DNA from: Natronospirillum sp965602035
GTDB taxonomy: Bacteria; Pseudomonadota; Gammaproteobacteria; Pseudomonadales; Natronospirillaceae
Direction: 5' to 3'
NCBI GenBank assembly: GCA_965602035.1
Contig: OZ271919.1
Location: 2,356,001 to 2,420,000, forward strand
DNA: 64,000 nucleotides
Below, in pieces: positions 35,524 to 43,184 of the stretch (position 1 is the stretch's first letter; the number at the start of each line of letters is the position of its first letter). The notes beneath the pieces were generated by a model. That model was given only the letters and a program-made list of their open reading frames with translations, was not told the origin of the DNA and ran no database searches. The position numbers were made by a program, and so were the translations under genes.

Positions 35524-36375
35524 TCAAAGCCCGGCAGATGCGAGCATAAATATAACGAACCCTCCAATGAAGGCGAATAATGAAGTTCGGGTATCTTTAG
35601 CGCTTTCGTGAGCTTCGGAAAGCATATCCTCGACTGCTGCGACCGTGAGAAGACCCGCTGCAAAGGTTACCATACCGATCTGGAGCGCCTCGCTCTGCCC
35701 ACGGAGTAGATAATAAGAAAAGTTTGCCGCAACGACCACTGGAAGGACGAATGACAGGCTCAACACCATTCGTTTTTTCCGGGTGAATCCTTTACTCTTC
35801 ATGTTAGCAACGGTGGAATAGCCTTCGGGACCGTCAACCAGCACCTGGCCCAACGCCAAAATCAGAGCCAAGGACAATGAAATGCTTGACCCGGTGCCTA
35901 TCAATAGACCATCGCTGAAGAGGTCCACTGACACCGCAACGTATATCATCCACATGCCGAGGTTAGAATCGCCTTGTTTACCTTGAGCCCCCTGGGCTTT
36001 TTCGATGCTGCTTTCAAGGGTGATACTGGGCATTGCTTGCACCACCTGCGGTTCGTCGCTGATATTGACAAGCCGATACTCAATCACTTTGTGTTCCCCG
36101 GGGTTGACGTTAACCTGAGTGTGCAAAGCCAGGAACTCGAAGGGCTGACCGCTTTGAACACTGGACATACACTGCACCGGTATCTCCCGCGATTCGCCAA
36201 CCTCAGCCAGCTGTTCAGTGGTTGGGCCCGCAGTAGGGCTACCGACCCCCGCCGTCCCAGATGTCTAATTGTAGATTGCCACTAAGAAAGTGAACTTAAG
36301 GGCCACCATCGCTGCCGCGAACAACAGGACTCGCACGATAACCCGGGAATTGGACTTCTTGCTGGATTCAGGCAT
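35524..36375 (-). pseudogene. chimeric Cox11 (CtaG) N-part fused to ZIP-type transporter C-part, with amber stop
   Basis: From ATG 36375 (GAGGT upstream) a cytosolic tail and one TM (VLLFAAAMVALKFTFLVAIY) match the CtaG/Cox11 N-terminus, then TAG at 36265-36267. The same frame continues with ALHTQVNVNPGEHKVIEYRL and QAMPSI, the Cox11 beta domain up to just before the copper-binding CFCF motif, which is missing. It then runs in frame into a ZIP-like region: VDLFSDGLLIGTGSSISLSL, LGQVLVDGPEGYSTVANMK, and VEDMLSEAHES with about five TMs. A deletion joining two metal-related genes is the simplest reading. Unlikely to work as a copper chaperone. Confidence 0.7.
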
Positions 36376-36502
36376 GGACACTGACCTCGTTTTATCTCTG
36401 GCCCTGGTGGTGTGTGAAGAAATGGTAAGGCAACTGGGAGCATCTATAAACCCCCTCATTTGGTAGAATAGCAGGCGTATTCATAGCCGGACAGTGACCA
36501 CC

Positions 36503-36985
36503 ATGCAGCCCAGTTTCTTTGACCAGGACCGTGTGTTGACCAAGCTCGACCAGTTGAACGATCCCCTGCTCAAAATTGATGACATCGTGAACTGGGAAGG
36601 CTTCCGGCTGACGCTGGAAGAGATTCGGCCCGAGTATGACAAACGCAAGGGCGGGCGCCCGCCGCTGGATGCGGTGCTGATGTTCAAGATGATCTTCCTG
36701 CGTCATTACTACGACCTGTCACTGCAGCAGGCGGAGTACCAGGTATTGGATCGGTTGTCGTTCCGCCGTTTTCTGGGCCTGCAGTTAGAAGACCCGGTGC
36801 CGGACACCAACACCGTTTGGCTGTATGAAGAACGATTGATTGAAAAGGAACTGATCAAGCCGCTGTTTGAAGACCTCATGTTACAGATCGAGAACGCCGG
36901 TTATGTGCCCCGTGGCGGCCAGATCATCGATGCCACCATTGTGGAGGCACCGGTACGAAAGAATGACGACGACGATGTGAAATGA
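36503..36985 (+). pseudogene. IS5-family transposase, N-terminal fragment
   Basis: About 160 residues: MQPSFFDQDRVLTKLDQLND, KGGRPPLDAVLMFKMIFLRH, LSFRRFLGLQLEDPVPDTNT and GGQIIDATIVEAPVRK, which is the N-terminal half of an IS5-type transposase including the first catalytic Asp. It stops at TGA after NDDDDVK, where the normal protein continues for some 150 more residues. GTG 36494 is an alternative start. A left-end repeat was not identified. Confidence 0.82.
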
Positions 36986-37058
36986 CATGGGCGAACTAAT
37001 TAAACTGCTCTGGATCAAAAATGGTTGGCGCGTAGGTCGTGTCCGGGCCGCATAGAAT

Positions 37059-37659
37059 TCATTGCCCTGTTTTCCCTACCTCAAGCACTTCAAAGCCCCG
37101 CATCACCGCGGGTCGATTCAGCAGGCGTTGATACCATTCCAGGAGGTTTGCATGAGGGTCGAGTTCGATACCCCAGTTTTGCACTGCACGGACCCAGGGC
37201 AACAGGGCAATATCGGCAATCGAATAGTCCTCTGCTATGAAAGTCCGCCCCTCGAGGCCGGCATCCAGCAGTTTCAATTGTCGCTGTACCTGGTCCTGGT
37301 AACGGTCCAGCGCGTAGTCATCGCGGGGGTTCGTGATTGCGAAAATGTTCATATTGCCCGGCCATGGGCCCGAAATTACCGACCTGGAAGAACAGCCATT
37401 CCAGCACCTTCATCCGTGGCTCTGTCTTCCCGGGCAACAGGGCACCGGCCTTCTCCGCCAGGTAAATCAATATAGTGCCGGATTCGGTAATGGTTAATCC
37501 GTTGTCGGTATCCAGGATTACGGGAATTTTACCGCTGGGATTGATACGCCGGAACTCGGGTCGATGCTGATCGCCCGCAGCAAGCTCCAGTTTATTGAGC
37601 CGATATTCCAGACCGGTTTCCTCCAGCATCCCGGTGGCTTTGCGCCCATTGGGCGTCAT
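37059..37659 (-). pseudogene. glutathione S-transferase, truncated and frameshifted
   Basis: Two overlapping frames make one GST of the YfcG/GstB type: TPNGRKATGMLEETGLEYRL and PSGKIPVILDTDNGLTITES (thioredoxin fold), then after FGPMAGQYEHFRN the frame shifts to RDDYALDRYQDQVQRQLKLL and AEDYSIADIALLPWVRA (helical domain). The shift is explained by five G (37325-37329) where four would keep frame. The first ~8 residues (usually MIDLY...) are replaced by an in-frame TAG just before the ATG. Both lesions argue for a dead gene, though the homopolymer could be a sequencing error. Confidence 0.8.
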
Positions 37660-37717
37660 CTATATTGACAGGTACCGATCAACGGTTACCTCTATCGTCA
37701 GGCTGGTGACTTTAATT

Positions 37718-37737
37718 CAATATATCATGTAATATTG
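37718..37737. promoter_or_regulatory. inverted repeat, possible ArsR-type operator
   Basis: CAATAT-N8-ATATTG, a perfect 6-bp dyad in an AT-rich gap about 90 bp upstream of the small membrane protein and arsR-type genes. Such AT-rich dyads are typical ArsR/SmtB binding sites, so autoregulation of the operon by the downstream regulator is a reasonable inference. Confidence 0.5.
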
Positions 37738-37824
37738 TAGCATGACGGCTCAAAAATCTCGCCCCTCTGCGAGAATACTAGCCGTGCTCACCAACCTGGC
37801 GTCTTAACAAGGGGATAAATCATC

Positions 37825-38118
37825 ATGAGCAAAACGTCATCCAAGACCACCGGTAGTAACATTAAGGTAGCTGGACTGGTGCTTACAGCCTGTGCGGCCT
37901 GCTGCGCCCCGTTGATCATCCCTGCTCTGGTTGCAATCTTCACCGCAAGTGGGATCGGCTTTGCTCTGGCAGGGCAAGTCGTGCTCGGCATTGCAGTGCT
38001 TGGAGGGATCAGCGTTTACCGTTATCTGCGCCGTCGGTTGGCTTCGAGAAGAACGGGTGGCTTTGGTTGCTGTGCCACCGGTCGTTGTACTGGTCCGGGC
38101 GCGAGTCATCGACCGTAA
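37825..38118 (+). CDS. small Cys-containing membrane protein next to ArsR regulator
   Basis: A 97-residue protein with two hydrophobic segments: one with a Cys cluster (VLTACAACCAPLIIPALVAI) and one at LAGQVVLGIAVLGGISVY, then a basic tail ending in GCCATGRCTG. AAGGGG precedes the ATG. The paired cysteines in the first TM recall MerT/MerF-type mercury or other soft-metal transporters, but I cannot assign it to a family. It lies 27 bp before the ArsR gene, so a metal-linked role is likely. Confidence 0.6.
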   Translation: MSKTSSKTTGSNIKVAGLVLTACAACCAPLIIPALVAIFTASGIGFALAGQVVLGIAVLGGISVYRYLRRRLASRRTGGFGCCATGRCTGPGASHRP

Positions 38119-38145
38119 CGCACTGAAAAAGATTGAGGAGCATCG

Positions 38146-38496
38146 ATGGTGTACAACTCCGGATACCAGGACAACGACGATGTTGTCGCCAAGAAACTGA
38201 CTGCCCTCGCCCATCCCGTCCGCTTGGCTGTTATCCGCCACCTATCTGCAGCGGGTGCCGCCGGTCTGGCAGCAGGCAGTCTGGGACAGCGTCTCGATGT
38301 AGCACCGAACGCGCTAACCTTTCACTTGCAAAAGCTCGCTGCCGCGGGCCTGGTCGATTCGCATCGAGAAGGCCAGTTTATCTATTATCGTGCCGTGTTC
38401 GATGCCCTTTTCGCATTAACGGACCACCTGGTTGGAGCCTGTTGTAGCGAGACCAGGGAAAACTGCGGAACACGCTGCCCCAAATCCTGCGGATAG
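38146..38496 (+). CDS. ArsR/SmtB-family metal(loid) regulator
   Basis: A 116-residue winged-helix regulator: LTALAHPVRLAVIRHLSAAG, GSLGQRLDVAPNALTFHLQKL (recognition helix) and GLVDSHREGQFIYYRAV (wing). The C-terminal tail has CCSETRENCGTRCPKSCG, five cysteines, unlike the usual CVC site in helix alpha3; this suggests a tail-located thiol sensor. GAGGAG precedes the ATG. It probably represses its own operon with the small membrane protein. Confidence 0.88.
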   Translation: MVYNSGYQDNDDVVAKKLTALAHPVRLAVIRHLSAAGAAGLAAGSLGQRLDVAPNALTFHLQKLAAAGLVDSHREGQFIYYRAVFDALFALTDHLVGACCSETRENCGTRCPKSCG

Positions 38497-38654
38497 AATG
38501 ATCTCCGGTCTGAAGGAGTTCATTGGTTCTGAGTTGTCTGTTCGTCAGTGATCCGGTAACCACGTCTAATATTTCCTGATACGGTTCGTTACCGTTCGCT
38601 CGGTTTAATTGATAAAGGGCAACACGACAAACTCAGCCACGAGAGTCTGTTGAG

Positions 38655-38945
38655 ATGATCCGGATCGATGCCATCTGGCTGGCCACCGAACCTCTCGTTA
38701 TGAGGGCGGGATCGGACACGGCGTTGAGCCGCGTGGTGCAGGTCTTTGGTATGTTGGATGAAGAGAAACCGATCATGTTCCTTGCAAGCAAAGAAACGAT
38801 AGCCCCGCAGCAGTGCGACCAGCCGAGGGTAATAATCCCAATTCCCGTAGAATCGGTCTGTTACGGCCTTGGTATCGCAAGTCTTTGCGAACTGGCCAAC
38901 TGTGTAGTGTGTCGAACTACGTTCTATCGATGCCATACCGCTTGA
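38655..38945 (+). pseudogene. IS66-family accessory ORF (TnpB) remnant
   Basis: The first ~32 codons, MIRIDAIWLATEPLVMRAGS and on to SRVVQVFG, are clearly the start of the IS66 Orf2 (TnpB) protein. After that similarity fades (MFLASKE may echo the YLFANRR segment) and the usual GIGLWL core is absent. No Orf1 or transposase Orf3 is nearby. The stretch 38497-38654 before it shows nothing recognisable. Confidence 0.65.
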
Positions 38946-38972
38946 CCTTTTAGTAACTATAACCCCTATTCT
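38942..38972 (+). promoter_or_regulatory. MerR-family-type promoter (19-bp spacer)
   Basis: TTGACC (38942-38947) and TATTCT (38967-38972) are separated by 19 bp, the overlong spacing that MerR-family activators (MerR, CadR, PbrR, ZntR) compensate by distorting DNA. The spacer has the dyad TAGTAACTA at its centre, like PbrR/CadR operators. It precedes a CDF-type gene at 39009. No MerR-family gene is found in the window. Confidence 0.6.
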
Positions 38973-39008
38973 AGCGTAAATTGGTTAGTGGATTAACCAG
39001 GGATTGAA

Positions 39009-39272
39009 ATGGATGACTACTGCGATAGCAAGAGTGATGCATTGGCGTTACTACGCGAGAAGCAAAGCCGTGTTCTTTACGTCCTGCTGCTCATCATTGC
39101 TGTGATGTTCATCGTCGATTTCACTGTCGGCTGGATAGTGGACTCAGCAGCAGTGCTTGGTGATTCGCGGGACATTTTCGACCATACCCTGATTTATGCA
39201 ATTTCCAGCGTGCTGGGTGCTGCTATGCTGCCCGGTGGGTTCTGCGAATCCGAAGACAGAGTACGGAGGTAA
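39009..39272 (+). pseudogene. cation diffusion facilitator, N-terminal fragment
   Basis: The first ~60 residues match the N-terminus of a CDF-type cation transporter: KSDALALLREKQSRVLYVLL, TM1 (LLIIAVMFIVDFTVGWIV) and DSAAVLGDSRDIFDHTLIYA, equivalent to the D-A-L-L-x-D-S-x-D-x2-D metal-site segment. It then diverges (SSVLGAAMLPGG) and stops after 87 residues, lacking TM3-TM6. Downstream of a MerR-type promoter, so it was probably a metal-inducible efflux gene before truncation. Confidence 0.7.
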
Positions 39273-39275
39273 TCG

Positions 39276-39368
39276 ATGAACAAGAAACTGAAGTCGTTTA
39301 ATCGGGCCGACATTACTGTGGCGAGTGACCGGCACCAGAGGATCCAGGAATCTATCGGAGCTAGATGA
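39276..39368 (+). CDS. small ORF of unknown function
   Basis: A 30-codon frame (MNKKLKSFNRADITVASDRH then QRIQESIGAR) with a strong GGAGGT 6 nt upstream of its ATG, starting 3 bp after the truncated CDF stop. I do not recognise the protein. It may be the start of a gene broken by rearrangement or a short translated leader. Only the ribosome-binding sequence supports it. Confidence 0.35.
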   Translation: MNKKLKSFNRADITVASDRHQRIQESIGAR

Positions 39369-39631
39369 TGGGGAATCGGATGCAGCTCACAGCAAGCTCC
39401 ATGGTACTTTCCGGAGGCGAGGCAGATTCTGGATATGCTCCAGCCTATCCAGTGGGCCGGGTCTATGAGGTGCTTTTGCTCTCGATTGATCAGCACACTA
39501 GAAGCGGTCCTGGTTCTCGACACCAACGCTTCGTATCAGATGTAGAGGCTCTAGAGTGGCCGCTCATCCGTTGCCAACGTGTTGGTGTGCAAAGTCATCA
39601 GTTTAAAACTAATCGATAAGAAGGATAATAC
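39369..39631. other. gap without recognised gene
   Basis: The 263 bp between the small ORF and the intact CDF gene hold short open frames on both strands, but none has a recognisable domain. The plus-strand segment reading APWYFPEARQILDMLQP (about 39405-39455) looks protein-like and could be the remnant of an unknown gene. Nothing else is seen. Confidence 0.3.
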
Positions 39632-40543
39632 ATGGGACATCATCATGACCACGCACACATCGACCCGAAATCGGGCGACCGAAGGGTCAGTATCGCCATC
39701 TGGGCTAACGGGATACTGACAATAGCTCAGATTATCGGCGGCATTGTAGCTGGAAGTCTGTCACTTATTGCCGATGCACTGCACAATTTTTCCGACATGT
39801 CGGCCCTTGTTATCGCTTATGCTGCACGGAAAATGGCACGTCGACCGGCAGATTCCAGAATGACGTTTGGCTATGAAAGAATCGAGATTGTGGCAGCGCT
39901 GATCAATTACACGACTCTTATCCTGATCGGGCTGTATTTGATCTATGAGGGCGCGATGCGATTTATGAACCCGCCTGAGATTCAAGGCTGGATCGTCGTA
40001 ATTGTGGGGGGAGTTGCGCTTCTAGTTGATGCTCTGACCGCCGTATTAACTTGGTCGATGCAAAGGCACAGTATCAACATACGTGCACTATTTCTTCATA
40101 ATCTGTCCGATGCTCTGGCGTCTATCGCTGTTATAATTGGTGGCTCATTGATTTTACTTTACGATATGCGTTGGGTTGATCCGGCGATAACTGTCGGTAT
40201 TGCAACATATATTTTGTACCTAGGTATAAATGAAATAGGAAATCCAATTCGTACGCTTATGTTAGGCGCTCCGACAGACATAGATGGAAATGCCGTTATT
40301 GCGACAATGTGTGACGTCGACGGCGTGGAAGATGTCCATCACATTCATCTATGGGAAATGCAAGAATCCCAATCCGCGCTCGATTGCCACGTTGTTATCA
40401 CGGCCGCAGGGTGGGATCGTCTGGAGGCTATTAAAACGGAGATCAAGGCGCAGTTGAAAGACAATTTTGAGATTGGCCATTCGAGCTTGGAATTCGAGCA
40501 TGTTGATTATGCGCACGAAAACTCGAAGTTATATGGACATTAG
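39632..40543 (+). CDS. cation diffusion facilitator (CzcD/ZitB-like) efflux transporter
   Basis: A 303-residue CDF exporter. A His-rich start (MGHHHDHAH), six TMs, metal-site helices SLIADALHNFSDMSALVIAY (TM2) and IRALFLHNLSDALASIAVII (TM5), and a cytosolic C-terminal domain with DGVEDVHHIHLWEMQESQSA. It exports Zn2+, Co2+, Cd2+ or Ni2+ from the cytosol against the proton gradient; the HNxSD patterns favour zinc-type members. AAGGA lies upstream. Complete, unlike the CDF fragment 360 bp before it. More AT-rich than core genes, consistent with transfer. Confidence 0.92.
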   Translation: MGHHHDHAHIDPKSGDRRVSIAIWANGILTIAQIIGGIVAGSLSLIADALHNFSDMSALVIAYAARKMARRPADSRMTFGYERIEIVAALINYTTLILIGLYLIYEGAMRFMNPPEIQGWIVVIVGGVALLVDALTAVLTWSMQRHSINIRALFLHNLSDALASIAVIIGGSLILLYDMRWVDPAITVGIATYILYLGINEIGNPIRTLMLGAPTDIDGNAVIATMCDVDGVEDVHHIHLWEMQESQSALDCHVVITAAGWDRLEAIKTEIKAQLKDNFEIGHSSLEFEHVDYAHENSKLYGH

Positions 40544-40696
40544 AAATTCTAACTGGCTTATTTAGGATATTGCCAGGAATGAACGCCAAGCTTCTGCGAG
40601 ATTTCGGGTATAGCAACTGCGTTATTCCTTTGAAAGAATATCTGGTACGATCATAAAGCGCATTTATGTGATTAGGCGATACGAAATGGTTTTTCA

Positions 40697-41572
40697 TCAC
40701 TTCGAAAAATCTTTCATCATCCGTTCGAGATCGATCCACACCGTGAGGTCACTGCCGTTCTGCAGCAGCTCGTGGCGCGCGCTCGGGTACAGTTTCAGGG
40801 TATTTGACAGTCCGTGACGGCGTAGCCTGGAAGCCATTTTCTTTGGCCCCTTGCCGAATTGGCCCACGGGGTCCTCACCGCCGGCAAGAATCAGTATTTC
40901 CGTGCCTTCAGGCAGATTTTTCAGGCCATTCGGCGCCGTGAGTTCACATAGGCCTTCACCGAGCATACGCCACAAGCGGCGCGACGGTCGGGCCCCGCAC
41001 AGAGGGTCCCGCGCGTAGTCCTCACGGCATGCCGCTCGATCGCTTATCCAGTCTGCTCCCGCCATATCGCGACTGAAGTGCCGTTGATATTTCCCGAAAA
41101 CCAGGGCTTCCAGCAGCGGGTGAGTGCGATCGTCGGGCCCGAAACCGGCAATACCCCTCATTAACCGGGCTTCGGCCCGCCCGGGTAACAGGGTACCCAG
41201 AAGTACAATGCCATGGAGGGGCTCCGGCCAGTCTTTCTTCGCGGCAGTTGTCAGTGCCACAATGGACCCCATACTGTGACCAATGAGCCAGACCGGTTCA
41301 CCCGGCGCATGGTTTCCTGCCGTGAGTACTGCCGCCTTGAGGCGTTCGCGAAAATCGGCCCATCGATTGCCTTCCGGCAACCCCGGTGAGTCTGCCGCGA
41401 TTCCGTGGCCGGGCAGATCGACGACCAGTACCGACCAGCCGGCATCGGCCATCCATTCGGCCCAGAGCCGATACCGCCCCCGATGCTCCGATATGCCATG
41501 ACAGACGACCAGTACGCCAATGGTGTTGTAGACGGCGGGGTACCAGTCGTAGAGCTCAGCCCGAAGTGCCAT
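40697..41572 (-). CDS. alpha/beta hydrolase, lysophospholipase-like
   Basis: A 291-residue serine hydrolase: VLVVCHGISEHRGRYRLWAE (oxyanion region), VLVVDLPGHGIA, nucleophile elbow GHSMGS near residue 100, the acid in LILAGGEDPVG and the His in YPSARHELLQ. This matches the hydrolase_4/monoglyceride lipase group. Cytosolic; substrate not predictable. It lies 11 bp after the MATE transporter gene and is probably cotranscribed. It marks the right border of the accessory island. Confidence 0.88.
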   Translation of the reverse strand: MALRAELYDWYPAVYNTIGVLVVCHGISEHRGRYRLWAEWMADAGWSVLVVDLPGHGIAADSPGLPEGNRWADFRERLKAAVLTAGNHAPGEPVWLIGHSMGSIVALTTAAKKDWPEPLHGIVLLGTLLPGRAEARLMRGIAGFGPDDRTHPLLEALVFGKYQRHFSRDMAGADWISDRAACREDYARDPLCGARPSRRLWRMLGEGLCELTAPNGLKNLPEGTEILILAGGEDPVGQFGKGPKKMASRLRRHGLSNTLKLYPSARHELLQNGSDLTVWIDLERMMKDFSK

Positions 41573-41583
41573 TCGTTAACCCT

Positions 41584-42915
41584 TTACTGAAAAATGAGCC
41601 GGCGCCAACCATACCGCAAGTATCCGATCATCAGAACCGCCCTTGAGATCATCAGTCCGGTGAAAACTGCCCAAAGCCAGTGGTTGTCAGACAGTGGCAG
41701 CACCAAGGTTGCCGGGAGGTACACCCCGAACACGCAGACCAGCAGGAGATTGCGCATGGGCCGAACCCACTGCAACCCCAGGTAAACACCGTCAAGCCAG
41801 TAGGACCAACAGGTATAGAGCGGCATGAGAATGAGCCACAGGCTGTGTTCCAAGGCAATGGCACGCACTGTTGCGAGGTCCGTCATCAGCTCTATGAGTG
41901 GCACCCGGGCAAGGGCGAAAACCAGCGCAAGCAGGAGGCTGGTGATCACGGTCCAGTAGCCGCTGGCCATCAGGGCGTACAATGCGCAGACCCTGTTACC
42001 CTCACCCCTTGCCTGCCCGATGAGACTTTCGCCGGCGTTCGCAAAGCCATCAAGCAGGCTGGAGATAACCAGCAGGAAACCGAGCAACAGGGCATTGGCA
42101 GCCACGGTGTCCGAGCCGAAACTCAACCCGAGCCGATTGAACCAGCTGAATGCAAACAGCAGGGTAAAGGTGCGAACGATCAGGGGGATCGCCAGGTGTA
42201 CGTAGTAACCTAGACGGAAATCCGGTGGACCTCCGTCTGACGCCCCCGCTGTGGCAACCGTGCCCCTGTTCCGGCGGAAGCGGTTTGCCTTCCCGAGATA
42301 AATGGTCAGTGCCGACAGTTCCCCGGCAACGCTACCCAGTGCAACCCCTTGTACCGCCCACCCGAACCCCACTACCAGAATCAGGCTGAGAACGATATTG
42401 ACCACCTGAGCTGTCAGCGTTGCCCAGAGGTTGACACTGGTTTGCTGCACGCCTATAAACCACCCGGCGAGCGCCAGGTTCATCAGCGCCAGCGGCGCAC
42501 CGAAAACCCGTATGGACAGATACGAACGAATCAGTGCCTCCACCTCGGCGCCGGGGGAATAAAAAAGCAAACCCACCGGAATCAGCCAGGGCGACGCGGC
42601 CAGCAGGATCAAGCCGAGCAGACCTGCCAGGCTGAACACACGGACAAGCCAGCGATTTGCAGCAGCGAACCCCGACCGACCCACAATGTAGGCGGTACTG
42701 GCACTGGTGGCCATCACCAGAAAGTTGAAGCCCCATGCAACAACGCTGAACAGGTTGCCGCCCAGTGTGGTCGCCGTGAGATACCGGCTGTCTGGCTGGT
42801 GCCCCATCAGCGCCGCATCCACAAGCCCCAGAAGAGGCGTGCTCGCATTTGCGAGAATCAGCGGCAATGCCAGAAAAGCTACCCGGTACAGCGTGTCACG
42901 GGGCCAGAAAGTCAT
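41584..42915 (-). CDS. MATE-family efflux protein (DinF/NorM type)
   Basis: A 443-residue protein with twelve predicted TMs in two bundles: VAFLALPLILANASTPLLGL and LVDAALMGHQPDSRYLTATT open the first half, and HLAIPLIVRTFTLLFAFSWF the second. Start at 42915 is chosen for AGGAG 7 nt upstream; the frame extends 25 codons further without similarity. Such proteins export cationic drugs or metabolites using Na+ or H+. Closest in style to DinF. Substrate unknown. Confidence 0.88.
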   Translation of the reverse strand: MTFWPRDTLYRVAFLALPLILANASTPLLGLVDAALMGHQPDSRYLTATTLGGNLFSVVAWGFNFLVMATSASTAYIVGRSGFAAANRWLVRVFSLAGLLGLILLAASPWLIPVGLLFYSPGAEVEALIRSYLSIRVFGAPLALMNLALAGWFIGVQQTSVNLWATLTAQVVNIVLSLILVVGFGWAVQGVALGSVAGELSALTIYLGKANRFRRNRGTVATAGASDGGPPDFRLGYYVHLAIPLIVRTFTLLFAFSWFNRLGLSFGSDTVAANALLLGFLLVISSLLDGFANAGESLIGQARGEGNRVCALYALMASGYWTVITSLLLALVFALARVPLIELMTDLATVRAIALEHSLWLILMPLYTCWSYWLDGVYLGLQWVRPMRNLLLVCVFGVYLPATLVLPLSDNHWLWAVFTGLMISRAVLMIGYLRYGWRRLIFQ

Positions 42916-43184
42916 TGCGTACTCCTGTGTCAGAGGGCAACCGGGACAACCGGAAACAAGACCCGCGACTTCAGGCCCGAAAACCGCCAAAATTGACTTT
43001 GCACTGACAATTTTACAATATTAGCGCCGGTCAAATACTGTCGAATCGATCAATACGCCGTTATACTTCCCAACCCGGTGAGTACCGTACCGATTAACGG
43101 TCCAGTGCAGGCCGCCAAGACTCGGGCCGATTGAATCCTTACAGACACATGAGATTGCAGCAGCTGATTACAACCGAGGTAACC

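Noticed and set aside
36265..36267. Amber codon in the Cox11/ZIP gene as pyrrolysine or regulated read-through
   Set aside because: Nothing in the window supports pyrrolysine use; the gene sits among decayed genes and lacks its copper motif, so decay is simpler.
37825..38118. Naming the Cys-rich two-TM protein MerT or MerF
   Set aside because: Only the paired-cysteine TM resembles them; there is no merR, merP or merA nearby and the rest of the sequence does not fit.
38589..38936. Minus-strand 115-codon frame opposite the IS66 fragment
   Set aside because: The plus strand carries a clear IS66 TnpB start in this stretch; the minus-strand translation matches no family I know.
39194..39619. Open frames on both strands between the two CDF genes
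   Set aside because: No domain, weak or absent ribosome-binding sequences; only the 30-codon ORF with GGAGGT was kept at low confidence.
30488..40696. Island as an integrative element or prophage
   Set aside because: No integrase, tRNA attachment site, conjugation or phage genes; the tRNA-Thr lies 16 kb away. It looks like accumulated IS debris.
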